From the NCBI GenBank assembly GCA_002311665.1, contig DBYX01000021.1:14639-78638 (forward strand): a stretch of 64,000 nt of DNA, written 5' to 3'. The stretch is from Lachnoclostridium sp. UBA1175. GTDB lineage: Bacteria > Bacillota > Clostridia > Lachnospirales > Lachnospiraceae. The notes under the pieces are model-generated. The model did not search any database. It was given only the letters and a program-made list of their open reading frames with translations, and was not told where the DNA came from. Position 1 is the first letter of the stretch; every line of letters begins with the position of its first letter. A program made the translations under genes and the position numbers. This document shows positions 24,952 through 32,203 of the stretch, in pieces.

Positions 24952-25821
24952 ATGAGCGATTACGTAATCATCACAGACTCTACCTGCGACCTGCCTTACT
25001 CTTTCATTCAGGAGCACGGCGTGGTCATTCAGGCCCTTGAGTACACGGACGGCAACCAGACCTACGAGGACGGCCCCACTACCGATCTCAAACAATTCTA
25101 CAAGAACATGCGCAACGGCATTCAGTATAAGACCAACGCTTCCAACCCCGACGGGATCAGCAAGACTTTCCGCAGCGTTCTCGACCAGGGCAAGGACATT
25201 CTCCACATCGGATTCTCTTCCGGTCTCAGCAGTTCCTTCAACAATACGCGTCTCACGGCGGACGAGCTCGCATCGGATTATCCCGACCGCAAGATCGTCG
25301 TTCTCGACTCTCTCGCCGCTTCGATGGGCCAGGGCCTTCTCGTGTACTACGCATGCAAGATGAAGGAGAACGGTGCCTCCATCGACGAGGTGGCCGCATG
25401 GCTTGAGGAAAATATCCTCCACGCCTGCCATCAGTTCACGGTCGACGATCTGAAGTATCTTATGCGCGGCGGTCGCGTCAGTAAGGTTTCGTGGTTGCTC
25501 GGAACGCTCATCAACATCAAACCGGTGCTCCATGTTGACGACGAGGGTCATCTGATCCCGCTTGCCAAGGTGCGCGGACGCAAGAAATCCCTTGTCTCCC
25601 TCGTGGATAATATGGAGCAGACGATGGGAAGCTTCCGCGACAAGAATGAGATCGTCCTGATCTCCCACTGCGACTGCTACGAGGACGCCAAGTTTGTCGG
25701 CGATCTCGTCACGGAGCGCTTCGGCATCACCAACATCGTATACAACTACATCAACACCGTGATCGGCTCCCACAGCGGTCCGGGAACCGTAGCTCTCTTC
25801 TTCCTCGGCGACAAGCGCTGA
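24952..25821 (+). CDS. DegV family fatty-acid-binding protein
   Basis: A 289-residue DegV protein of the FakB class. These bind a fatty acid and present it to a FakA kinase for phosphorylation and entry into phospholipid synthesis. Visible: IITDSTCDLPY near the N-terminus, the fatty-acid carboxylate site TNASNPDG, the SSGLSSSFNN loop, and the signature RGGRVSKVSWLLGTLINIKPVL at about 165-185. SD GGAGGAATAT. Single gene with its own promoter and terminator; no FakA gene is in the window. Which fatty acid it binds cannot be told. Confidence 0.93.
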   Translation: MSDYVIITDSTCDLPYSFIQEHGVVIQALEYTDGNQTYEDGPTTDLKQFYKNMRNGIQYKTNASNPDGISKTFRSVLDQGKDILHIGFSSGLSSSFNNTRLTADELASDYPDRKIVVLDSLAASMGQGLLVYYACKMKENGASIDEVAAWLEENILHACHQFTVDDLKYLMRGGRVSKVSWLLGTLINIKPVLHVDDEGHLIPLAKVRGRKKSLVSLVDNMEQTMGSFRDKNEIVLISHCDCYEDAKFVGDLVTERFGITNIVYNYINTVIGSHSGPGTVALFFLGDKR

Positions 25822-25861
25822 GCAGCTTTGAACTACTCCGTTATACCGGGTTCCATACTTC

Positions 25862-25898
25862 AAAAAAACGAGCGTCTCACACGAGGCGCTCGTTTTTA
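25862..25898. terminator. Bidirectional terminator between degV and a convergent gene
   Basis: Hairpin AAAAACGAGCG...CGCTCGTTTTT with further inner pairing (CTC/GAG) around an ACAC loop; A-run on the left, T-run on the right. Confidence 0.92.
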
Positions 25899-25919
25899 TT
25901 CACTTATTGTTACAATATC

Positions 25920-26507
25920 CTATGCCCAGGGATCCTGTGCCGTAGGGATGCGGATGTCCGCAAGCAATCCGTAGAACGTGTCGGAGAACACGAACCACTC
26001 GCCGGTTGAAGGCTTCGTGCGAAGCGTGATCGGGCGGAGCGAATCCGAACCGCCGGACTGGAGATACAGAACAAGATAGCCGTCCTTGAAATTGTCGCGG
26101 CTGTACGGGTTCTCCGTCACGGCGATCGTGTAAGGAGAGCTCGGCATGTAGTTGTTCTGAGGGGTAGCGCCCTTGAAATAAGAGCGGGGCTTATAATCCT
26201 TGTTATCGCGGAAACGATCCTTGATGAAGGAAATGTCGTACGCCGAGATCGGCGCGGGTCCCTTCAGGAAGTTCAACATAGCGACGGAAGTATCCTGGTC
26301 CGTAGGGAATATGCACAACGCGCAAACGCACATAGCGGCAACTGCAAACGGATCCTTCAGATCCGCATACGGAAGCGCTTTCATTCCCTCAAGCGTCGTC
26401 GGAATGTCCGCAAAGGTGATCTCCTTAACCGTGTTGGAGCCCTGCGAATTGCCCGCCGAACCGAGTGCATCGGTGACCGTCTTCTTCAGATTGTCAAAAA
26501 ATCCCAT
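25920..26507 (-). CDS. Conserved hypothetical protein
   Basis: A protein of 195 residues with no signal peptide. It begins MGFFDNLKKTVTDALGSAG, an amphipathic helix, then a Gly/Ser/Asn linker. The main domain (about 35-195) has an Ala/Cys-rich helix (VAAMCVCALCIF), GPAPISAYDISFIKDRF and the Tyr-rich SPYTIAVTENPYSRDNFKDGY, and ends PTAQDPWA. I believe it belongs to a family of uncharacterised Firmicute proteins of this size but cannot name a function. The start ATG 26507 has AGGAGAAA upstream; an upstream in-frame start at 26591 has no SD. Confidence 0.8.
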   Translation of the reverse strand: MGFFDNLKKTVTDALGSAGNSQGSNTVKEITFADIPTTLEGMKALPYADLKDPFAVAAMCVCALCIFPTDQDTSVAMLNFLKGPAPISAYDISFIKDRFRDNKDYKPRSYFKGATPQNNYMPSSPYTIAVTENPYSRDNFKDGYLVLYLQSGGSDSLRPITLRTKPSTGEWFVFSDTFYGLLADIRIPTAQDPWA

Positions 26508-26642
26508 GTGTGGTTTCTCCTTTCCTCGTATCTTCTCGATACACGTCGATTTTACCACACGAAACGATGTTTTGCAAGAATTCCGCGTCAATATGTAAAA
26601 TAAATTTACGTGTTTTATTGACGCCCGTTCAAGTCCCGGAAG

Positions 26643-27704
26643 TTATTCCTTCACCATCTCCCACTCTATCACTTCCTTCGGCACGATCCTCCTTCTGAGC
26701 ATCCTCTCCGCGATCTTCATCCGATCCCCGTCGGAATCGCGGAACTCGTGGTTGATCAGCCAGCAGCATATGTACCGAAGGCTTCGAAGCGTCTTTTTCT
26801 CCGCATCCGCGTTTGTCCTGTCCCGATAGGAAACCGCCTCGAGCATATCGTTGCTGATCCGCCGGGAGGTGTCATTCTTCCACCTTGTGTACTCATCCAT
26901 CTCCTCGCGTAACGAATCCGTGAGAGCCCGGTACTCTTCCTCCGCCTCCGCGACCTCCGCCGGTGCCCTCGGCGGATTGTCCAGAGTTCCCCGGAACCGG
27001 TCGAGATAATCGAGAGCTCTCCCGTCCGACAGATAGTTCCGGAGCATCGCCGTCATCTCGATATGACAGCACCTTGTCATATGCTTCGCCAGATATTTTC
27101 TCACTCTCGCACGCAGTGCCTGCGGCATTCCGCCTTTTCCGAAGAAGACGAAGAAACATTTTCCGAGTATCGAGCGATACCGGCTGTAGAAGTCGTCGAA
27201 CACTTCGACGGACGCCGGCAGGCACACGACAACAACCTCAGAGCGGTCAAGAAACGTTACGGTAGTGTCATTCTCGTTTGCCTGCAGGTTGAGGAAAATC
27301 TCGTCGTAACGGCTCTCCAGCATATCGATCTGCTGCTCGAGCGCCTCGCTCACGACAAACCGATAGGAATCCTCGTAGAGGCTCTGGTCGAGCGGAAGAA
27401 ACGCAAGGCCGTTCCGATCCGCCGTGATCACGGAACCGTATCGGCAGCTTCGCCCCATCTCGCTGCACACGTGCCTGATAAAGATCTCGCCCGCCCTGTA
27501 ATACACATCGCTTCCTCTCTTTGCGCCTCTTCGCACGGAGTCATATCTGCTCCCGAGCATATGAAACCCGAGGTTCCGTATGTGCAGGAAGTTTTCCGCA
27601 CACACGATGCTGCACGGAAACTCCCTGCAACACATTCCGCCGACCAGCGTCAGGATCTGCGCCGTTTCCTCACGGTAGGTCGGTGACCAAAATGAAACCA
27701 ACAT
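26643..27704 (-). CDS. Uncharacterised protein resembling a P-loop-less ParA/CpaE-like paralogue
   Basis: A 353-residue cytoplasmic protein. The N-terminus MLVSFWSPTYREETAQILTL recalls Lachnospiraceae ParA/CpaE-type ATPases that begin FWSP-HGQ-GTT, but the Gly/Lys/Thr P-loop residues are absent here. Later parts keep a plausible Rossmann-like pattern (VVVVCLPASVEVFDDFY, CFFVFFGKGG). The C-terminal third is a charged helical region (AEAEEEYRALTDSLREEMDE) ending WEMVKE. The start at 27704 is set by GGAGGAA upstream; an alternative start at 27788 would lie in the promoter. The family link is an impression, not an alignment. Confidence 0.7.
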   Translation of the reverse strand: MLVSFWSPTYREETAQILTLVGGMCCREFPCSIVCAENFLHIRNLGFHMLGSRYDSVRRGAKRGSDVYYRAGEIFIRHVCSEMGRSCRYGSVITADRNGLAFLPLDQSLYEDSYRFVVSEALEQQIDMLESRYDEIFLNLQANENDTTVTFLDRSEVVVVCLPASVEVFDDFYSRYRSILGKCFFVFFGKGGMPQALRARVRKYLAKHMTRCCHIEMTAMLRNYLSDGRALDYLDRFRGTLDNPPRAPAEVAEAEEEYRALTDSLREEMDEYTRWKNDTSRRISNDMLEAVSYRDRTNADAEKKTLRSLRYICCWLINHEFRDSDGDRMKIAERMLRRRIVPKEVIEWEMVKE

Positions 27705-27746
27705 CCTTCTATTCCTCCTTCTCCTGCCGGGCAACCCGGCCGATGT

Positions 27747-27781
27747 GTGTCGATTATAGCGACACGCGAATTCACAGACAA
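27747..27781 (-). promoter_or_regulatory. Promoter with inverted repeat framing the -10
   Basis: On the minus strand, TTGTCT (27776-27781), a 17-bp spacer and TATAAT (27753-27758). The -10 sits exactly between GTGTCG (27747-27752) and CGACAC (27760-27765), a 6-bp inverted repeat that could be an operator. A small GCCGGG/CCCGGC hairpin (27726-27741) follows in the leader. Confidence 0.7.
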
Positions 27782-28050
27782 GTTTCATAAATGGACAACA
27801 TTTCGATCAGAGAAGGCCTCCCTTGTGAAAGGTGACAAAAAGGCGCCTTCCCGTTTGTTGCAATACGCCACAGAACGCATTGGCGATTGCTAAACCGGGG
27901 AAAAGCGCCGTTGTTCAAATCCTACAATTATAGACTGACGATTTCGTTATTATGTATAAGTTGTCAGACATCTGTCATTTTCCGGGAAAATGAATGATAT
28001 CCCGACATTATCGTCCGTTTCGTGTTCGTTAATATCAAAACCGACACGGC
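27782..28050. other. Intergenic region without a gene
   Basis: Between the promoter above and the CYTH gene stop I see no ORF with an SD and no RNA gene. The only structured element is the 9-mer inverted repeat at 27975-27993. The region is AT-richer than its neighbours, especially 27915-28035. Confidence 0.6.
27975..27993. repeat. Inverted pair of the recurrent 9-mer
   Basis: TCATTTTCC-G-GGAAAATGA, a 9-bp perfect inverted repeat with a single central base. It is built from two head-on copies of the CATTTTCC core that recurs across the window. The 1-base spacer rules out a normal RNA hairpin loop. Confidence 0.75.
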
Positions 28051-28554
28051 TCAAGGCATATATTCGTCCGCAAGGGAGTCTAGCGAAGTCAGTTGCGCCA
28101 GATGGGAATTGCGGTAGCGCATATCCGAGGATACATCCTTTCCGAACCAGTCGGGCACCTTTGCATCGATCGCCTCGCTGAGATCCGGAAACTCGATCTC
28201 CGCCGTTGCGAGTCCCTCCAGTACGCCGTGGTACAGGTCAAGTTCGACCGTGTACTTCCCGTACGGAATACGGTAGCGCGTCTTACATAGCATCGGTGTC
28301 TCCGTGTGCGCACCGAGCCTTCTGTAGAGGTTCTCGTCGATCTCCTCCTCAATCTCGATCCTCGCGAGATCCTTCGCCTCCGGTCCGAGGTCCTTCGGTT
28401 TCTTTTTGATAGTCAGTATATACCGGTCGCCGTCTCTACGGATGCGTACCGTAGTCCCCTTAGTCGCCAGGTATCCCTGCTCCAGCTCGGAGTGCGGGTA
28501 CGTCTCAAGGTTTTCCGGAAGAGCACGGACCAGAAACTTGCGTTCAATTTCCAT
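28051..28554 (-). CDS. CYTH domain protein (triphosphate tunnel metalloenzyme)
   Basis: A 167-residue CYTH/TTM-fold protein. It begins with the signature MEIERKFLV (ExExK), followed by tunnel-lining basic and acidic residues: TVRIRRDGDRYILTIKKK, ARIEIEEEID, CKTRYRIPYGKYTVELDLYHG and the closing AEIEFPDLSEAI. Bacterial members hydrolyse inorganic tripolyphosphate or act on nucleoside triphosphates; the substrate here is unknown. Start ATG 28554 is fixed by the signature and has AAAGGA upstream. It is divergent from the GNAT gene, with 74 bp between them. Confidence 0.92.
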   Translation of the reverse strand: MEIERKFLVRALPENLETYPHSELEQGYLATKGTTVRIRRDGDRYILTIKKKPKDLGPEAKDLARIEIEEEIDENLYRRLGAHTETPMLCKTRYRIPYGKYTVELDLYHGVLEGLATAEIEFPDLSEAIDAKVPDWFGKDVSSDMRYRNSHLAQLTSLDSLADEYMP

Positions 28555-28628
28555 TTGCGATTCCTTTCCGTCAATGATACTATAATCCTGTCGCGACATC
28601 CGCGAACAACTCCTGAGGTGGCATACGA

Positions 28629-29570
28629 ATGGATACGCTTCTTCTGCTGACAACCGAAACCCGATCCGTTGCTAATGCGCACCTTAACGCGGACAACGCT
28701 TCATCCTCTCCGTCTCTTGCAGGCCTCAAAGCATCCCTCCTTGAAAGCGGCATCTGGGTCCTTACCGAAATGCCCGTAACACCTCTTTCAACCGGCGATG
28801 TTCTCGTCGTCACCGACTCGGAGCGGGAAGCCGCAGCACTTTCGTTGAAAGGTTTCCCCGTGGTCGGATACGAGCACGGCGAAATCCGTCTCTCCTGCCC
28901 GGAGATCATATGCTCTCTCGAAGCGCTCACTCCCGAGTACTGCCGCGCACTGCACCGCACACTGACCGGTACGCAAGAAATGTACTCCGACTCGGAAGTC
29001 ACCTTATACCGTCTCTCGGAAAATGAGTTTCTCGAGGCCTTCGAGACCTTCCGTCTCGAACCGTATATGCTTCGCGCAAGTGAGAAAAACTATACGGAAA
29101 ATGATGTGCGTACTCTGTACAAAACCCGCCTTGCTCTCTCTCAGTTCACCGCAAACTGCGGATCCTTCCGAGTTGTAACCGAAGGTGAGACCGTCGGTTA
29201 CGGCAGCGTCTTCGAGGAGACGGTCGGCGAGCGACTTCTTACAACGATCGATTTTTATGTGTTACCGCAGTTCCGAGGACGACACCTTGGGCGCGCTATC
29301 GTCAACGCACTTGTCTCCTACGCGAGGACCGATGATCCCGTTCGCGAGATCAACGCGTTCGTACACCCGGACAATACAGCCTCCGCAAAACTTCTTCTCT
29401 CGTGCGGTTTTCAGGCCTCAAGCCTGTGCGCCGCCAAAAACGCGCGGAGTTCCTCAAACGCGGCATCCCGGTTGGAAGCGTTAAACGAATGTATGCCGAG
29501 CGATTCCGCCGTCTTCACGTTGGCGGGAAGATCGTCGACGAACACACACTCGGAGGCCGATTTGCCATAG
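28629..29570 (+). CDS. GNAT family N-acetyltransferase with C-terminal read-through tail
   Basis: A 313-residue protein. The acetyltransferase domain is about residues 118-265, with the acetyl-CoA loop QFRGRHLGRAIVNAL and the closing HPDNTASAKLLLSCGFQ. The N-terminal 115 residues are a separate alpha/beta region with no recognised family. After GFQ the normal GNAT end is missing; instead about 50 Ser/Ala-rich residues follow that are encoded antisense to the convergent WYL-HAD gene (160-bp overlap, 29411-29570). SD GAGGTGG. The acetyl acceptor is unknown. Confidence 0.85.
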   Translation: MDTLLLLTTETRSVANAHLNADNASSSPSLAGLKASLLESGIWVLTEMPVTPLSTGDVLVVTDSEREAAALSLKGFPVVGYEHGEIRLSCPEIICSLEALTPEYCRALHRTLTGTQEMYSDSEVTLYRLSENEFLEAFETFRLEPYMLRASEKNYTENDVRTLYKTRLALSQFTANCGSFRVVTEGETVGYGSVFEETVGERLLTTIDFYVLPQFRGRHLGRAIVNALVSYARTDDPVREINAFVHPDNTASAKLLLSCGFQASSLCAAKNARSSSNAASRLEALNECMPSDSAVFTLAGRSSTNTHSEADLP

Positions 29571-31030
29571 CGCGACAGGAACAATTCGTAATAGTCCTCG
29601 TTGGGCTTGAAGCGTCTCTCAAAGCCGGAGATCACATAGCCGTCAAGGAGTCGTAAAAACGGCAGTGAGAGTCTCTCGTGGATGGAAAACATTTCTCTCG
29701 GATAGTTCGAGAGCGCGTACACTTCATAGCCGTCATCCTTCAGCGACTGCAATATTCGCTCCGTGTCCTCGTACGGTTCCGCGAACCGCTCGATCTTCGA
29801 GTAAAACTTCCGGATTGTCCCAGCAAACTCGGGGTATTTTTCATTCCAGATCGCGATCGCCTCATCCTGCGAGATCGCGCCCTGATCCATCCTAAGCCAC
29901 TCCTCGTGAAGAAGCACCTTGTCCATGATGAAGCACTTCTCCTTCTCGGAAAATCCCAGTTCCTCCATATACTCGTGCGGTCTCAGCCGAAGCAGTACGC
30001 CGCCGAGGTCGAAGATCACCGTCGTGATCGGACGGCGTTCGTGGTCAAGCACCATTCTCATACACATAGACTCCAACTCGTCGATACAGTGCTGCGGGCT
30101 CAGAAGCTTCACCTGCCTGCCGAGCGCGAGCAGCCACGTCAGGAAGAACCGGTTCGGCACAACGGAGAAAGAAAGCTCCGCCGTATCTCCCCTCTTCTGC
30201 ATCACAGTGATGTCCCTGCCGATCTTATCTACAAAAGTACCGATCATCTCCTTCGGGCAGCGCACGCGCACGCGCTGCTGCTCCCCGTCAAACATATCAA
30301 ATCTCGCCTGCGCATAAAACTCAGGGCGGGAATTGTCCGCCTCCTCACGCCCCTCACGCGGTATATCGAGCACACGCACATCGCGCATCTTGTCCACGCG
30401 GAATGTGCGAAAGCCTCTCCGAATACCGTCATACGCGCCGAGGTAGTAATTCTCGTTGTTGTACACAAGCCACCACGGACTGATGGCCGTTCTCGGTCCT
30501 GCCTCTCGAGGGACCAGCTGCAGGTTGTCGTCCCACTGCAAATACGCGAACTCGATCTGACGGTTGTCCCGGATCGCCGTCTGGATAGGGTCCACGTTGG
30601 AGTATCCGTCGTCATCGTCGTCCGTCGCGTGCTTGCGTATATAGACACTTCGGTTCAGTTCACGCTTCTCCTTCGCGCTCACAAGTCGCTCGAGTTTGCC
30701 GATCAGCTCGCGGGAGCGTTTCTCCGTGACGAACTTCGACGCGGCAATGACATCCGCCAAGATCTTGATATCCGCGAGGGAGAACATCCGATCGTCGGCA
30801 TAGTAGCGCACATCGCCGTCCTTTCGATAACTCTCGACGCGCATAAACTCACCGAATTCGTTGATTGCTCGTATATCGCTGTACACGCTCTTTCGCTCCG
30901 CGCTGACCCCCATCTCCGCGAGTCGCCCGATCAGTTCCTGCATCGTGATCCCGTCCTCGCGCGATGTGCATTCCGAGAGGATCTTCATAATATAGCAAAG
31001 TTTCAGTTTCTGGTTGTCCGAACGTCCCAT
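29411..31030 (-). CDS. WYL-domain transcriptional regulator fused to a HAD-IA hydrolase
   Basis: One uninterrupted 539-residue frame joins two normally separate proteins. Residues 1-60 are a winged helix (VSAERKSVYSDIRAIN recognition segment). About 145-225 is the WYL domain (IEFAYLQWDDNLQL, YYLGAYDGIRRGFRTFRVDKM), and about 235-325 the WCX extension. Residues about 333-539 are a HAD phosphatase with motif I FDLGGVLL, motif II ALSNYP, motif III FKPNEDYYE and motif IV VFVDDLPANV. Motif I has Gly where the second Asp usually stands, as in YihX-like sugar phosphatases. The start is ATG 31030 with SD GAGGTG; a GTG at 31042 is less likely. An internal ATG (30055) could give the HAD part alone. Confidence 0.92.
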   Translation of the reverse strand: MGRSDNQKLKLCYIMKILSECTSREDGITMQELIGRLAEMGVSAERKSVYSDIRAINEFGEFMRVESYRKDGDVRYYADDRMFSLADIKILADVIAASKFVTEKRSRELIGKLERLVSAKEKRELNRSVYIRKHATDDDDDGYSNVDPIQTAIRDNRQIEFAYLQWDDNLQLVPREAGPRTAISPWWLVYNNENYYLGAYDGIRRGFRTFRVDKMRDVRVLDIPREGREEADNSRPEFYAQARFDMFDGEQQRVRVRCPKEMIGTFVDKIGRDITVMQKRGDTAELSFSVVPNRFFLTWLLALGRQVKLLSPQHCIDELESMCMRMVLDHERRPITTVIFDLGGVLLRLRPHEYMEELGFSEKEKCFIMDKVLLHEEWLRMDQGAISQDEAIAIWNEKYPEFAGTIRKFYSKIERFAEPYEDTERILQSLKDDGYEVYALSNYPREMFSIHERLSLPFLRLLDGYVISGFERRFKPNEDYYELFLSRYGKSASECVFVDDLPANVKTAESLGIHSFNASNRDAAFEELRAFLAAHRLEA

Positions 31031-31126
31031 AGGGCACCTCACAAACTGTGTTTTCTCTTAAAGAATGGCTGCACGATACATCTCATGCAGCCATTGATCG
31101 CAATTTCTGTTATATCGGCACAAGGA

Positions 31127-31966
31127 TCAGGTGCCGCTGTTGTTGAAGGTAACGTTGGCCATCGACTCGCGCAATGCAGCATACGCGACAATGATGAACA
31201 CGGTACCGAGGATGCAGGCGATGATGCCGAGTGCCATACACACCCATTTCTGCTTCTGGAAAGAGCGGAACGCCACATAACCGCCCATCACGGCCGCGAT
31301 CACCTGGAAGAAGAACCAGTCGCAAAGAATGATTCCCAGTCCGGCGAACAGAAGCGAGAAGATGGCAAATGTGCTCTCCAGTCCGAGGTCCTCGTTGTCG
31401 TGCTTCATCAGCTCGACGTCGAGAAGCACGCTTGCGTCCTTCTTCAACTCTTCCACGGATTCCTTCTTATGAACATCGCTGATGACATCCTCAAGCCAGT
31501 TGCTGAACTCGCCCTTAAGGCTCTTATGGATCATATCCAGTTCCATCGGATCTTCGATCGGAAGGATATCCTTGACCATAAGGACAAAGCGCATGTTCGT
31601 CTCCAGCGGATCCGACTCCTTCTCGCGCTCGGTCAGGCTTCCGAAGGAGACATGCATATCGTGTTCGCCGTCCTCCGGCCACATGAAATATTTCTCAACG
31701 ATGGCTCTCAAACGTTCCGAAAGTGACTGCAGGTACAGTTTGACATTGTCTTTCTTCATATCCGCGTTCAGATCGTGGAAGGTGAGCACCTCCCCGTTCC
31801 ACATGGCAGCCATGTGAATCTGAACCGCGTTCTTACGCTGCGACATCGGGCTCACGACAAGCTCCAGTGTGTCCTCGCCGATGATGCACTGCTCATGCGG
31901 CCATGCCGTTCCGAAGAACATATCTTTCGGCATGACGCACTGTCCCATTACTACCTTTACACTCAT
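31127..31966 (-). CDS. Membrane protein of unknown function with C-terminal helices
   Basis: A 279-residue protein. The N-terminal 195 residues are soluble and charged (VVMGQCVMPKDMFFG at the start, then KKDNVKLYLQSLSERLR and EDGEHDMHVSFG). Two to three hydrophobic helices lie at about 200-270, followed by NVTFNNSGT. This tail-anchored layout suggests a cytoplasmic domain held at the membrane; I know no family. The start at 31966 is set by AGGAGAG six to seven bases upstream. The same frame runs open far upstream, across the divergent hydratase gene, but only as its antisense shadow. It has its own promoter at 32031-32059. Confidence 0.8.
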   Translation of the reverse strand: MSVKVVMGQCVMPKDMFFGTAWPHEQCIIGEDTLELVVSPMSQRKNAVQIHMAAMWNGEVLTFHDLNADMKKDNVKLYLQSLSERLRAIVEKYFMWPEDGEHDMHVSFGSLTEREKESDPLETNMRFVLMVKDILPIEDPMELDMIHKSLKGEFSNWLEDVISDVHKKESVEELKKDASVLLDVELMKHDNEDLGLESTFAIFSLLFAGLGIILCDWFFFQVIAAVMGGYVAFRSFQKQKWVCMALGIIACILGTVFIIVAYAALRESMANVTFNNSGT

Positions 31967-32030
31967 AAACACTCTCCTCTGCTGCCGGCCCGTTATCGTT
32001 CGGTTTCCGCCGGTCCGCGTATATATGAAT

Positions 32031-32059
32031 ATTGTAGCCAATAACAGAAAAAATTGCAA
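32031..32059 (-). promoter_or_regulatory. Promoter of the tail-anchored membrane protein
   Basis: On the minus strand, TTGCAA (32054-32059), a 17-bp spacer and TACAAT (32031-32036), with an A/T-tract immediately upstream. Confidence 0.65.
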
Positions 32060-32135
32060 GAAAAAAAAGCGTTTACGTCCAAAAAATGCACAAAAAATCC
32101 CCTTCCCGCGCTGTTCTTTCCTACGCGGAAAATGG

Positions 32136-32164
32136 TTGACACCAAACGCGTATTTTATTACAAT
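32136..32164 (+). promoter_or_regulatory. Promoter of the hydratase-icd operon
   Basis: A perfect -35 TTGACA (32136-32141), a 17-bp spacer and TACAAT (32159-32164), 39 bp before the ATG. A CGGAAAATG copy (32126-32134) abuts the -35. Confidence 0.8.
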
Positions 32165-32203
32165 GATTGCGTATGTGCATTCTTTTCCAAAAGGAGAATT
32201 TCT

